In this document: piece after piece, positions 20,034 to 30,296 of the stretch
Position numbering within the stretch: position 1 is the first letter of the stretch
Layout of the letters: every line of letters starts with the position of its first letter
Assembly (NCBI GenBank): GCA_949825045.1
Contig: OX463813.1
Location: 29,664,001-29,728,000, forward strand
Length of the DNA stretch: 64,000 bases
Source: Argyresthia goedartella
Taxonomy: Eukaryota; Arthropoda; Insecta; Lepidoptera; Argyresthiidae
Reading direction: 5' to 3'
Position numbers and translations under genes: made by a program
The notes under the pieces: generated by a model
Databases searched by the model: none
What the model saw: only the letters and a program-made list of their open reading frames with translations
What the model was told of the DNA's origin: nothing

Positions 20034-22535
20034 TGTAATGGCATTAATGGCTAAGGTCGAGCCACCGCTATCAGTAGCTATGATCGTCTATTCTATCTAC
20101 CCAAAAAAGAGATGTCCCGATTCAGCTGTAAAAATTGTAAGTTAAGAATGATAAGTCTGAATTTCTTGTTCGTTGAGAAGTTCGTTAGGCGTACAATAGT
20201 CGAACGGAAGATTGGTTCAGGAAGTTACGGTTTCTAGTTAGACAGAAAGCATATATGCCCGCAAGCCGGTATTTCGCATCAGTTAGCGGTGTATTGCGCC
20301 AGATCGATCGTTGTTGTATTTTGTGTGATGGTACCATTTATTTTTTTGTATATATGGGCGCTTGGAACTTCTTTTAGTGGTCGACCACGATTTATAATAT
20401 TTGTTTGGGATATCGTATAGATATCCGTCGTAGTTTACGACGTGAGTACTCAATGATATTTCATGTGCTTGGTTCAGGAAGTTACGGTTTCAAGTTAGAC
20501 AGAAAGCATATATGCCCGCAAGCCGGTATTTCGCATCAGTTAGCGGTGAATTGCGCCAGATCGATCGTTGTTGTATTTTGTGTGATGGTACCATCTATTT
20601 TTTTGTATATATGGGCGCTTGGAACTTCTTTTAGTGGTCGACCACGATTTATAATATTTGTTTGGGATATCGTATAGATATCCGTCGTAGTTTACGACGT
20701 GAGTACTCAATGATATTTCATGTGCTCGGTAGTAGCGGCTTGTAGTGGTTCCAATTATATATATTTAGTTCACGGCAATAACGATCCGAATAGATCGGTT
20801 TACACAATTGCGATTTGATTTTCCGAAATGGGTTTGAACTAGCGGTTTCCTCAAAAGGTCCGTAACGTTTTGAAACCTTCAACTCTGCGCAATTTGAGCT
20901 GGATGTTATCGAAACGTAGTCATTAGCGCTTTTGGAGATCTAACCCAAACCACAGCGAGGTGCATACTCCGGTAAATACCGATCTATGGATCTCGCTGAC
21001 CACAGCACTTCCTCGACCGAGCCCAATCATAAATATTCGACTCAGCCTACACATTAGACCTCCAGCGAAATTTACATTTAATTTAAAGATGCAACTTGAA
21101 TCCAAACCGATCCAAGGCAAAGCAAAACAATCTACCCGGTCCTAAACAATGAACTTTAGACTGTAATTTGATCTCTTCGCGCGTCCCCGACAACACTCAA
21201 ATGTCAAAAATATCAACAGGATAGGTTATCTGTGTTGACAACGTTTATACTTTGTTCTGAATTTGTTATTTCCATCCGTGGAACCTTATCGATCAAACAG
21301 TCTCCCTATGCTCTGCCAACCTAGGTTTAGCCGCAACTAAACTCCTGTCTAGCCTAGTCTAAAATCCTAGTGTTATACCACGTCCATTATCGACACCACT
21401 CGAAAATGGTTGAGTTTGATTTGAATGTGTTTGTATGCTTAATGACTGTGTGTGTGAGAATTTCAAAACTCGCTACTCGAAAGGAATTAGGAAAGGATTA
21501 GCCCGCGAATATCCTAAGAGCAAATCCAGGAATCCTATGGTGAAGGAAAAAGGAAATAAGGGTCGCTCCAAGCCCATACTCAGACTCAGATCAATTACCT
21601 ACAAGTTCTTATCTAACGACCCAAGGATAGTTTTGAAATTTGGGGTAGGTTGATTTAAAGGATAGGAACCGAGGTATATCTCGGCGCTTTAGACACTCAC
21701 GAAAATCCACTGTAACACGCAATCACAACTCGTCCAGTTCAGACGCGTAAAACGGCAGACCGAAACTGTTTAGAATTACTGAAAGACGAGTGTCACAGCA
21801 GCTTGACGCAGAAACTGAATAACTTCCCCTCCCACGCTCTCGTATTTATAGACCCCACATGTCTGGCAAAAAAATGGCGTCCTTTGCGAACACGCGCTGC
21901 CCAAGCGAAAGCTTCTTATCTCTAACTACACAGGGTCTAATTTCAACCAAACATGCCATGCAGATCCGCCGTTCTACAAACTTTGTTTACGCATATTCAC
22001 TATGATCAACCGTAGGTTATCACTCAAGTCATTTGGTATTGCCGATACACAAAATCTGTTGATCGCTGACCATAAAAGCTTGTTGCGATTAATTAAGCCT
22101 TCCCGACTGCTAGCGTCTTAGACAAAGATCACTAGAATGATATTCAAACCCGTGATGTCAAACTCGCCACATCGTACCAAACAAACGCAATTGTATATTT
22201 GCAGTCAACATATTAGCTTTCTCCGTATCGTTCCATAATAACCTTCCATTATTTAGTTATTCATAATTTATTCAGCGCACAGCCAAATCGGCTCTGATCC
22301 CTACACATTTCGCAGGAATGCGCCAAAAAAACCTGACCTGACCTCTGTTCCTGGAACCAACCCACGCGCTCGGCTCATTGTTTTATGCCAACTTACCCTG
22401 AGCTACTCAAAACCCCAAACGTTAAATGAACCGTCTCTTGTATTCAATGTGTGTAACAATACAGCGCGGCGATGGGCTAGCCCTCTGTCACGCAAAATGA
22501 AGTATCAAATGTACTGACTCTTATGTACCATTACA
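20034..22535 (-). mobile_element. Element B2: second copy of the TG...CA element
   Basis: It begins TGTAATGG and ends CCATTACA, flanked by CATG on both sides (20030-20033, 22536-22539). It is the reverse complement of B1 over its full length apart from LINE C and a private 257-bp tandem duplication, and by eye is about 90 percent or more similar. Open frames such as 20405-20677 are not conserved as coding sequence in B1. Its distance from B1 makes a 9.6-kb imperfect palindrome (12954-22535) with a 2.4-kb centre. Confidence 0.85.
20214..20727. repeat. 257-bp tandem duplication private to B2
   Basis: Units 20214-20470 and 20471-20727 are near identical (a few substitutions such as GTGTATT/GTGAATT). 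B1 has a single copy of the corresponding sequence, so the duplication arose after the two B copies separated. Confidence 0.85.
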
Positions 22536-22737
22536 CATGCGGTTGCATTTCGATCCCCGGCTGGAAAAAAAAACCTTAGGACTTGGATGTTTATCGACGC
22601 TGTTTCTGGTTCCCATGACACCTATCCTAGTAAGGTATCCTAGTGTGAGGCCAGAAGCAATGAATGTGTCTGTATGTAAATGCAAAAAATAAATCAATTT
22701 GTTCCGGGAATATGGGTTGATGTATTTTAAGTGTCCC

Positions 22738-22778
22738 GAAATTCCAACGAAATGGCGTACCCATTTCGTTGGAATTTC
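22738..22778. other. Perfect 18-bp hairpin
   Basis: GAAATTCCAACGAAATGG (22738-22755) and its exact complement (22761-22778) are separated by CGTAC. A weaker GAATATG pair lies outside it. It is probably the core of a foldback element; no other copy is visible in the window. Confidence 0.8.
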
Positions 22779-23714
22779 AGTACATAACATATTCGGTATT
22801 ATTTTTGGGATTAACATTGAATGTTCGATCAAGAACCGCCCTAAAAGCCGCCATCTTTTAACTGACAAGATATGGGGTTAGGGTTCCGTACCTAATTAAT
22901 CGTGAAACCCAAAGCCACTGGCATTAGCAGCAAGTCCAGATGATTGTAAGTATATGTATGTATCTGATAGAGTAATTTAGTGATTTAGTCATTCATAATG
23001 TTACTTATATGAGCTCCCCTCACTATCATACGGGTACGATGAATAAAGTTTTTGCTTACGCATAAGTCAGCCGCTATACTATATTAACCACTGATCGAGA
23101 AGAATGGCAAAGTAATTCCCACAAATAAATTTGTGATCTCTTTCAAAATATACCAAATAAGAATAAAATTTTATCTATAACATAACAAAATTTTAATTTA
23201 TTACAATATGAAAAAATGCTGCTGTGTTGAGTTAGATTAACATTATGAATTCTTGGTATTTATCTACTTGTCAGCTATATTTGTGTTGTATAAGCAAGAG
23301 TTTATCAAATTCAAATTTTTACACAATATTACAAATCAAAATCTAATGTTAACACTAACTGCCTATCTCTAAAATTAGTAGTAAAAATGATCGATTAACC
23401 ACCCGGCTCCTACACATTATAAATGCCGTGAACTCGATACAAAAAGTTTTGTTTGAATATATTCTAAAATAATATTGCAAGTGGTCCGAAAACAAAACCT
23501 AACAAAAATACAATAAATAATGAACAGTGCAACAAGCTTGTGACGAATCTCACCAGATCCACGACCAGCTAAGGCACCGGCCAACTGGAACTGATCAACG
23601 ATGTCATTCCTGACCGACCAATGATCTGGTTGCATGGTCAGTTGGGAAATAAATTGACCAACTTGATCCCACATACCCAAGATGACTGTTCACCGATACC
23701 TTTGTGATCGATCT
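22779..23714. other. Unassigned AT-rich spacer
   Basis: I see no recognisable gene. The start has a GGGTTAGGGTTCCGTACC stretch resembling an end of repeat R. Confidence 0.45.
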
Positions 23715-24740
23715 TTAACCCCTTACCGCAAACTAACATATATGGTTTCATATGTTTTGAACTTTATTACCAAGCAATAAGGTTGAAAATCGCGATCCAT
23801 TGATACTTCTTGACACATAATTAGCAAGTCGGATGAAAACCAACTTACAAAACCGTTCCCGGCGTTTTACACTAAAAAATTAATACACTAATAAATTTTT
23901 AATTAATCTAGCTGCTTTCCTTGCCCACTTCGCATCACTTCAGATCTGTTATGACGTCATGAAATTATACATTTATAGCAAGCCGAATAATGTACAACAA
24001 AAAGAAACTGTGAAGCGGTATTATATACATATAACATCTCAAGAAATCTTTTGTTGTGTATGAACACGACAAATATATGTTTGACTTATTCATACAAGGC
24101 ATAATATTTCTTGGAATGTAATTATATTATATCTCATAGTGAGTATTCGACTTTTTGAGAGGCGGTACAAGCCGCACCCATGATTTTTCATGGCTAACAT
24201 GTCTAGTGATGAGTAACTCAGATAAGAAGTGGCGGCCAACCTTTGAGTGCGAGTCAAACTCGCCTTGCCGCGATCGACTGGACTAATAGCCGCGATCGAC
24301 CGGTTGGGCATACCATCAGCAACGACATTAGAATTCGCAACTGAGTGAAAGGCGAGCGTCTGAATACTAGACCACGGACGGAAGCTTTTTTAGAAATGAC
24401 ACTCCAACTATCCTATAGGTACTCTTATCATTAACATAACAACTTATCACAAACATGTTCACCTTCATATTACAAAGTTTTGCACCAATAACAGGAATGT
24501 AGTGGTATTGTATAAAAGTATTTTTCATAATTAAACTCTGAACACCCTGAACACAAATAGTTGTGTACAGGGTATTCTATACATATATTGTAAGAGGTTA
24601 AAATAGAGTCTATATCCAACTTATTTATTCTCACAATACTGTATCCGAAAAATAATAGGCTGCGAGTAATTTTAGGTAAAATTTTCCCAAAAGTTATTAA
24701 TTATGAAAAAAAACTAAATTACTAAATTACTGCTAACATT

Positions 24741-26225
24741 GCAGAGGCTTTTAGAAGTCACTTTAGAGTTGAGTCACCTCTTGGGTCAGCGTCGCTGCGG
24801 ATGCCCGATGATGAGAGTTTCTCAGGGGAATTAAAAGTTATGTTTTCTGCCAAGAAGTAGCTGGTATAATCAAAAACATGGTGAGAGGAAAATCCCCAGG
24901 ACATGATGATCTCAGCATAGAGCATCTGCAGCATGTCGGACATCACCTTGCAAGAGTTCTAGCATTGTTTTATAATATGTGCATTAGTCATTCTTATCTA
25001 CCTGACGATCTCATGTACACACTCGTTGTTCCCATTATTAAAAACAAAACGGGTAATATTTCCGATTTGGGTAACTACAGGCCGATATCACTCGCGACAG
25101 TGATTGCAAAAGTGCTGGACAGTTTGCTTGATAAACAGCTGGATGGGCATCTAAACCTACATGACGCTCAGTTTGGGTTCAGGCCTGGAATGTCAACGGA
25201 GACTGCCATTTTTAGCCTCAAGCAAACTGTTCAGTACTACACCAACAGAAAAACGCCTGTTTATGCATGTTATTTGGACTTGTCAAAGGCCTTCGACTTG
25301 GTTGACTATGACACACTGTGGAAAAAACTGCATAGTGAAACTAACTTGAGTCCTGAAATTGCTTCATTATTCAAATATTGGTATGGTCATCAGAGAAACA
25401 GTGTCAAATGGGCTGGATCACAGTCTGATGTGTACAGGTTGGAGTGTGGGGTGAGACAGGGGTGGCTTGACGTCTCCTAAACTCTTCAACTTGTACATGG
25501 ATCAGCTGATCGAGGAGCTCAGCAGCACTAGGGTGGGCTGTCATATAGACGGGAAATGTATTAATAATATAAGTTATGCTGACGACATGGTGCTGTTGAG
25601 TCCCTCGTCGGGGCATTGCGTAAGCTGTTGCTTATTTGTCAATCGTATGCTGACGCTCATGGGCTCAGATACAATGTGAAGAAAAGTGAATTTATGTTAT
25701 TCAAGTCGAGCACAAAAACATACTTGAATGTACCGCCAGTCACATTATATGGTACGCCCTTGAATAAAGTAGATAAGTTTAAATATCTGGGCCACTGGGT
25801 CTCTGAGGATCTTAAAGATAACCTCGACATGGAGAGGGAACGCAGAGCGCTGGCTGTTCGTTGCAACATGTTGGCCCGCAGGTTTGCACATTGCAGTGAA
25901 GAAGCTAAGCGGACGCTCTTCGGAGCATACTGCCAGTCCTTCTATACCTGCAGCCTGTGGGTCAACTACACGCAGAGGATATACAGCGCTCTGCGGGTCC
26001 AGTACAACAACACGTACAGGGTGTTGATGGGGCTGCCGCGGCACTGCAGCGCCTCAGGCATGTTTGCGGAGGCAAGGATTGACGGATTCCACGCAATAAT
26101 TTGAAAACGCTGCGCCTCGTTAAAGGCCCGCATCTGTGGTAGTCCCAACTCCATTCTGTGCACGTTTGCGGACAGATGGGATTCACCGCTGCTGGGGCAC
26201 TGGGAACGTCTGCACACCTGTCTGT
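24741..26225 (+). pseudogene. Reverse transcriptase of LINE G, frameshifted
   Basis: The longest open part (24878-25480) has RGKSPGHDDL, the NYRPISLATVIAKVLD region, QFGFRPGMSTETA, motif A DLSKAFD and the start of motif B (CGVRQG). A frameshift near 25475 moves motif B's end and catalytic motif C (ISYADDMVLL) to the frame 25467-25679. A second shift leads to 25616-26104, with GLRYNVKKSEFMLF and FKYLGHWVSEDL. A stop at 26102-26104 interrupts the C-terminus. Upstream, the frame changes once more near 24857. The sequence ends with an AATTTAATTT-rich 3' UTR and a TTGAATTGAAT tail to 26427. The clade is uncertain; it is distinct from LINE A/D and LINE C. Confidence 0.85.
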
Positions 26226-26427
26226 CCTAGCAGTGTGGAATCCCATTCCTTATTCTTTATTTTTCATTAATTCTAATTTGAATCTAATCTAATTTAATTT
26301 AATTTATTAATTTATTTAATTTATTAATTTGTGTATATGACTTGTGTTTAATTTAATTGTAATTTTAATTTTGTAATGTATGGGTCTATAACCTGAAATA
26401 GAGAAATGGAATTGAATTGAATTGAAT
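26226..26427 (+). mobile_element. LINE G 3' UTR and GAATT tail
   Basis: This is an AT-rich 3' UTR of TTTAATT units ending in GGAATTGAATTGAATTGAAT, a microsatellite tail like those of the other LINEs here. Confidence 0.7.
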
Positions 26428-26812
26428 AAGTCACTTTTCGACTGTCGTTTGATAGATAATAAAAAAATATTCTGTTAAGTATCTTTAAAAAACACTCTTC
26501 ATTTTGATGCAGTGAGCCCAACGTGATGAGAAATATAAACTAGTTTACATTTTTATAACAGTATTTCATCAATGAAGTTTTTGACACTTGGCGTAAAAAT
26601 GTATTAAAAAACTTCCTTGTTTTATCAGTTATCCACAAAGGTAAATCGTTTAACACAAACTTAAGAACAAAGAAACTGTTGTTATATTTGTAAAGAACGA
26701 ACGCATATATAAGTTCAACTATCTTTATAGCTTTTAATACCATGGCATAAGGTTCAAAATCGCGATACCTCATAACCAGGTCCAGGCGCCGCGCTGGCCG
26801 GTAAAGGGTTAG

Positions 26813-28373
26813 TTTGGGAAATGGATAGTACCTATAGTGCTTTTGGTTGGTTTAAGCTGAAAAATGCGTTTACGTGAGTGAGACCTCCGAGGCTTGAAGC
26901 GCGGAGCTCTTCTCTTACACGTATCGCTGACACCTGTCACTCAACAAACGCATTTTTCAGCATATGCCAAAAGCTCTATAGTAGTTTCCGTCCGGGGTGG
27001 CAAAAGCTCAGTTAGGCAGCTGTTGAAGTTGTGGTGTTCTATTTTCGAATCACTTGATTTATTATCATTCTCTTGTCCTGGAATGAAAGCAACAATGAAA
27101 CCAAGATCGGAAGCTATAAAACGACAACAAAAACCACATTAATCAGAATTGTAAATCGATGATCGATATCGGTCTAGCCGCGTTATCTGCATGCCGATCG
27201 GTCTTAAATGTGGAAAGTCTATTTGATGAATTGCGGAAAGGTACAGGTAAACTAAAGTACTGTGTGTATAGATAGAACTTGAACAAATAGCTTTCGACGT
27301 TCCGATACATGGGCACAATTCCTACATTAATGTAAACACAATGCACAATTATTGGTGACTTGACAAGGAAATTAAAATAACATGTCTGAAGAATAAATTG
27401 TATGTACTGCTAGTATTTTACTGTATGCGTAGTGCCTGGAAAACCTATTAGGCCAATAAGCTGCGCTTTCTACTTTAAATTTTGAATTATGTGCGCTACT
27501 TCAGAGCACAATTATTTGAGACGAGCCGTCATTCAAAGCGATTTTGATTGCGATTGGGACTGTTTTTTTAAGAATTTGAATAAACTAAATCACTAGTTTG
27601 ACATTGTAATTTCACAATTTCAAGCACATTCCGAATCGCAATATTTGTCAGAGATATTAAATTTAGCTACAGGTCTTCTTTCGGTGATTTTAAGTACACC
27701 CTGTATAGTCCAAGTATACACAAAAAATGTTTTCAACATCTAGAAAATACCTTATCTATGCCCACTAATAATACCAGAGTTATAAATACCGTCTCTGAAA
27801 AACATTTCGGTGCTGTCTCCCAATTTTACAGCTTTAGTAAATTACTAAGTTGCTCTTTGTATAGGTCAACCAACTCAGTTCATGGAAGTTACTATACTAA
27901 ATATGAAGACATTGCACGTTTTTTTTTAATCAAATGAGCGTGAAACTTAAATAATAGTAGGTAGTTTGAAAAAAATAAAACACGCTTGTGTTTGTCACGG
28001 CAAAACCAATCAAACGAGTCCAACTCTAGGGGTTTCCAAGGAGCCGTTGAAGATTTGCACTATCCTCATTCAGGACCGATCATCAGATCAGCTCAATAAT
28101 CACACTGATCCATCAACTACTCAACACGACGTTAATCAAGAGCCCAAACTCGGTAGGATTGCGTAATTTTGTTACAGAGATTCTGTGACCACCATCCGGC
28201 TCCATCATCAGACCAGCTCGATGGTATCATAATATTGCTTTGTCACCAAACTTACAGAGTTATTTAAACTTTAAGCTCAATCGGTAACCGGGAAATGGGT
28301 CAAATTTAAATTGCATAATTTGTTTACATGGTTACTTAATTACATAAGTACTTCCTTAGTTACAGGTTACGCT
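26813..28373. other. Unassigned spacer
   Basis: I found no domain, RNA gene or clear repeat. Open frames at 26894-27142 and 27966-28166 have no family resemblance. Confidence 0.45.
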
Positions 28374-28422
28374 CTTTTTTAACACGCTCTTATTAGAACC
28401 TAATAAGAGCGTGTTAAAAAAG
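28374..28422. other. Perfect 23-bp hairpin
   Basis: The arms 28374-28396 and 28400-28422 are exact complements with a 3-base loop (AAC). The core of the stem is AACACGCTCTTATTAG. It lies just before a decayed SINE-a. So perfect an inverted repeat implies a recent origin or an assembly fold-back. Confidence 0.85.
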
Positions 28423-28431
28423 AAACCTCTT

Positions 28432-28620
28432 TCCCATTTGGGGTGACAGTAGCATAGTGGTGCCCTCGTTTCTTTGCCTCTGAGTGAGCTGTGATCTCTC
28501 TTTCTCGCATAGGGTAAGGTGGGATCTCGTAATCTTCATTTTACGAGACATTGAGGTTGACCATCGCCGCATCTATGGAGAGTATAGTTTTCTCACGTTG
28601 CGGCAAGCAGAAGTATCTTA
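28432..28620 (-). mobile_element. Decayed SINE-a copy
   Basis: TTCCCATTTGGGGTGACAG, GTTGACCATCGCCGCATC, TATGGAGAGTATAG and TTTCTCACGTTG follow the SINE-a order (minus direction), with an unrelated insertion between the first two blocks. Confidence 0.5.
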
Positions 28621-28884
28621 CAACTAGTTCGACAAGGTCCTATCCCACACCGTTTTCCCTCCAGTATTGGGGTTCAACTGAAAGTGTTTAGAGGCGATTT
28701 TATGCCAATTACCCGGAAGTGTACCCATAAAACTACTCGTAAATATCCAGAAGGGGACGCGGGCAGCATTTACGAATCTTTTGGCAAAGAATATTGTTTA
28801 CGGCAACCCCAATTTTGCCATTGATGTGGAGTATATAAAGTGCTGTACCATTTTTGAATCATATACCCACAGTGGGGAGGTTTT

Positions 28885-29056
28885 AAGGCTCAGATACACT
28901 AGGGATAAGTGTACCCCAACTTGTCGCTGCAACGTGATGATGATGATGATCTACACATCAAACTATATTAGAATATCGCGGAGCATGTTTCGGGAAAATG
29001 TGTAAAATTGCAGCGAAATTTTGGGGTAAATTTGTACCCTAGTGTATCTTTTGCCT
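28885..29056. mobile_element. Short inverted-repeat element 1
   Basis: The ends are AGATACACTAGGG (28892) and CCCTAGTGTATCT (29049), with homology continuing inward through ACCCCAA and CGCTGCAA blocks and outward to AAGGC. It is 170 bp and non-coding. Confidence 0.65.
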
Positions 29057-29064
29057 TGCCTTGA

Positions 29065-29178
29065 TGCTATGTTCTCATTACGACTGGCAGTTTGCGCCGA
29101 CTGTATCGCTTCAATATATATTTGACACTATATGGAATGACAATCTGCGCAGACTATCAGCCATAATGTGAACATAGC
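29065..29178. mobile_element. Short inverted-repeat element 2
   Basis: 34-base imperfect ends start GCTATGTTCTCATTACGACT (29065) and, reversed, GCTATGTTCACATTATGGCT (29178). The total is 114 bp with an AT-rich centre. Confidence 0.65.
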
Positions 29179-29206
29179 CTTGCAAAAAATCAATAAGTAC
29201 TATCCA

Positions 29207-29339
29207 CCAAAGTTACCTTGGCACCTCGCTCTGATGACGTCATAGACGTCCGTCTCTGTCCTACTGACGCGTCGAGGTCTAGAGCGAGCGAGAGAGGGAG
29301 GGGAGTTCGCATTCCTTGCGGGTGTCAAGTTAACTTTGG
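29207..29339. mobile_element. Short inverted-repeat element 3
   Basis: The ends are CCAAAGTTACCTTGGCACC (29207) and GGTGTCAAGTTAACTTTGG (29339); about 15 of 19 positions pair. The centre is GC-richer, with GATGACGTCATAG. Confidence 0.55.
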
Positions 29340-29417
29340 CAGGCAGTGACATAATCACATGTTCTGTCTGCTGCTGTCATGAATGCTAATAGGTGAGTTC
29401 ACAACTGTACCTTATTT

Positions 29418-29447
29418 TTAGGGTTCCGTACCAAAGTACGGAACCAT
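29418..29447. repeat. Repeat R terminal palindrome
   Basis: GGTTCCGTAC (29422-29431) and GTACGGAACC (29436-29445) form a perfect 10-bp stem with a CAAA loop. The sequence equals the two ends of repeat R joined together. Confidence 0.6.
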
Positions 29448-30296
29448 TATAGGATCACTCACGTGTCTGTGCTGATTGTCTGTAAAAGATAGCATGATCC
29501 TTGTGACAGCTGTCATCAAAATCATGCTTATCAAGTTCCGTATTTTGAATTTTCCGTGAAATGTACAGGAGACAAATTTCATACTTTATTGCTGGGAACA
29601 CGCGAATAGAGATGTCTTCTGGTCATCGCGCAACAACAGACAAGTTATCAATCTTGAAACTAGTGAAATCAATAAAAATAAACCTAACCCGACTGCATTT
29701 TATTTCAATAACACAAAAACTTATGTATTAATTATGCACGTACATTAATTATGAAAGTTATTATTTTTTATTTGAAAATGTAGACCTACATTTTCTTAAC
29801 TTTACTTCGGTAAAGAACTATATTATATGCTGTTTGAAAATTACCACATATTTCTTCAATCCGGCAACATTGACTCGACGACATGCATGACGGGCGGGAG
29901 CCTCACCGCCGCCATCTTGTTTGATTCATTCAGCGCCGACGCCTTGTAAATACGCCGCGTGGTTCCGATTTTCGTTCCATTGTTTTTAACGACAATAATT
30001 TGTTGTGTTTTGCTGTATTAAAGAGAAAATGCCGCGAGTTTGAAATTCGCTTGCGTGAATATTTTGAAAGCGAGAACCAAAATGGCAGTACGCTTCTGCC
30101 ATTAAATTAATAAATAAATATTAGAGGACATCTTTCACAAATAGAACTAGGGCCATACTAAGCTCAATAAGGCTTGTGTTATGGGTATATGTATATGTAT
30201 AAAGAAAACATCCAAGACAAAGAAACAAATATTCATGTTAATCATCACACAAATATATTGATCTTACCGGGATTTGAATCCAAAACTTTCAAGTTG
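29448..30296. other. Spacer with a GCCGCCATCTTG motif
   Basis: I see no gene. At about 29907-29925 CACCGCCGCCATCTTGTTTG resembles a YY1/Pho-type promoter motif and is followed by GC-rich sequence. The stretch 30180-30296 has a reversed B-box-like CCGGGATTTGAATCC and is probably a SINE remnant, in which the open frame of LINE D accidentally starts. Confidence 0.4.

Larger units (their letters stand above)
19995..22690 (+). mobile_element. SINE-b copy split by element B2
   Basis: The head lies at 19995-20033 (GACCTCTCTGGCGCTGCGG ... CTCTGCCTACCATG). The rest resumes at 22536-22690 with CATGCGG, the B-box-like TTTCGATCCCCGG, CTTGGATGTTTATCG, CGCTGTTTCTGGTTCCC and a 3' domain with a CCTATCCTAGT repeat. 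Removing B2 and one CATG restores a continuous SINE colinear with 9606-9838, which proves that B2 is an insertion. Confidence 0.8.
23715..26812. mobile_element. Possible piggyBac-like MITE interrupted by LINE G
   Basis: The left edge reads TTAA then CCCCTTACCG (23715-23728). The right edge reads CCGGTAAAGGG then TTAG (26798-26812), an imperfect inverted match. Inside, AAGGTTGAAAATCGCGAT (23792) and AAGGTTCAAAATCGCGAT (26748) recur in direct orientation. LINE G occupies the middle. TTAA targets and CCCTTT-type ends suggest piggyBac, but the match is short and one flank is TTAG. Confidence 0.3.

Noticed and set aside
12954..22535. One giant foldback transposon with 2.2-kb terminal inverted repeats
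   Set aside because: Each arm has its own target duplication (CTTT and CATG) and its own interrupted target (element A, SINE-b), so they are two independent insertions.
30174..30296. N-terminal 41 residues of the LINE D open frame as part of the protein
   Set aside because: The DNA resembles a reversed SINE head with a B-box-like sequence, and related LINEs have no such region.
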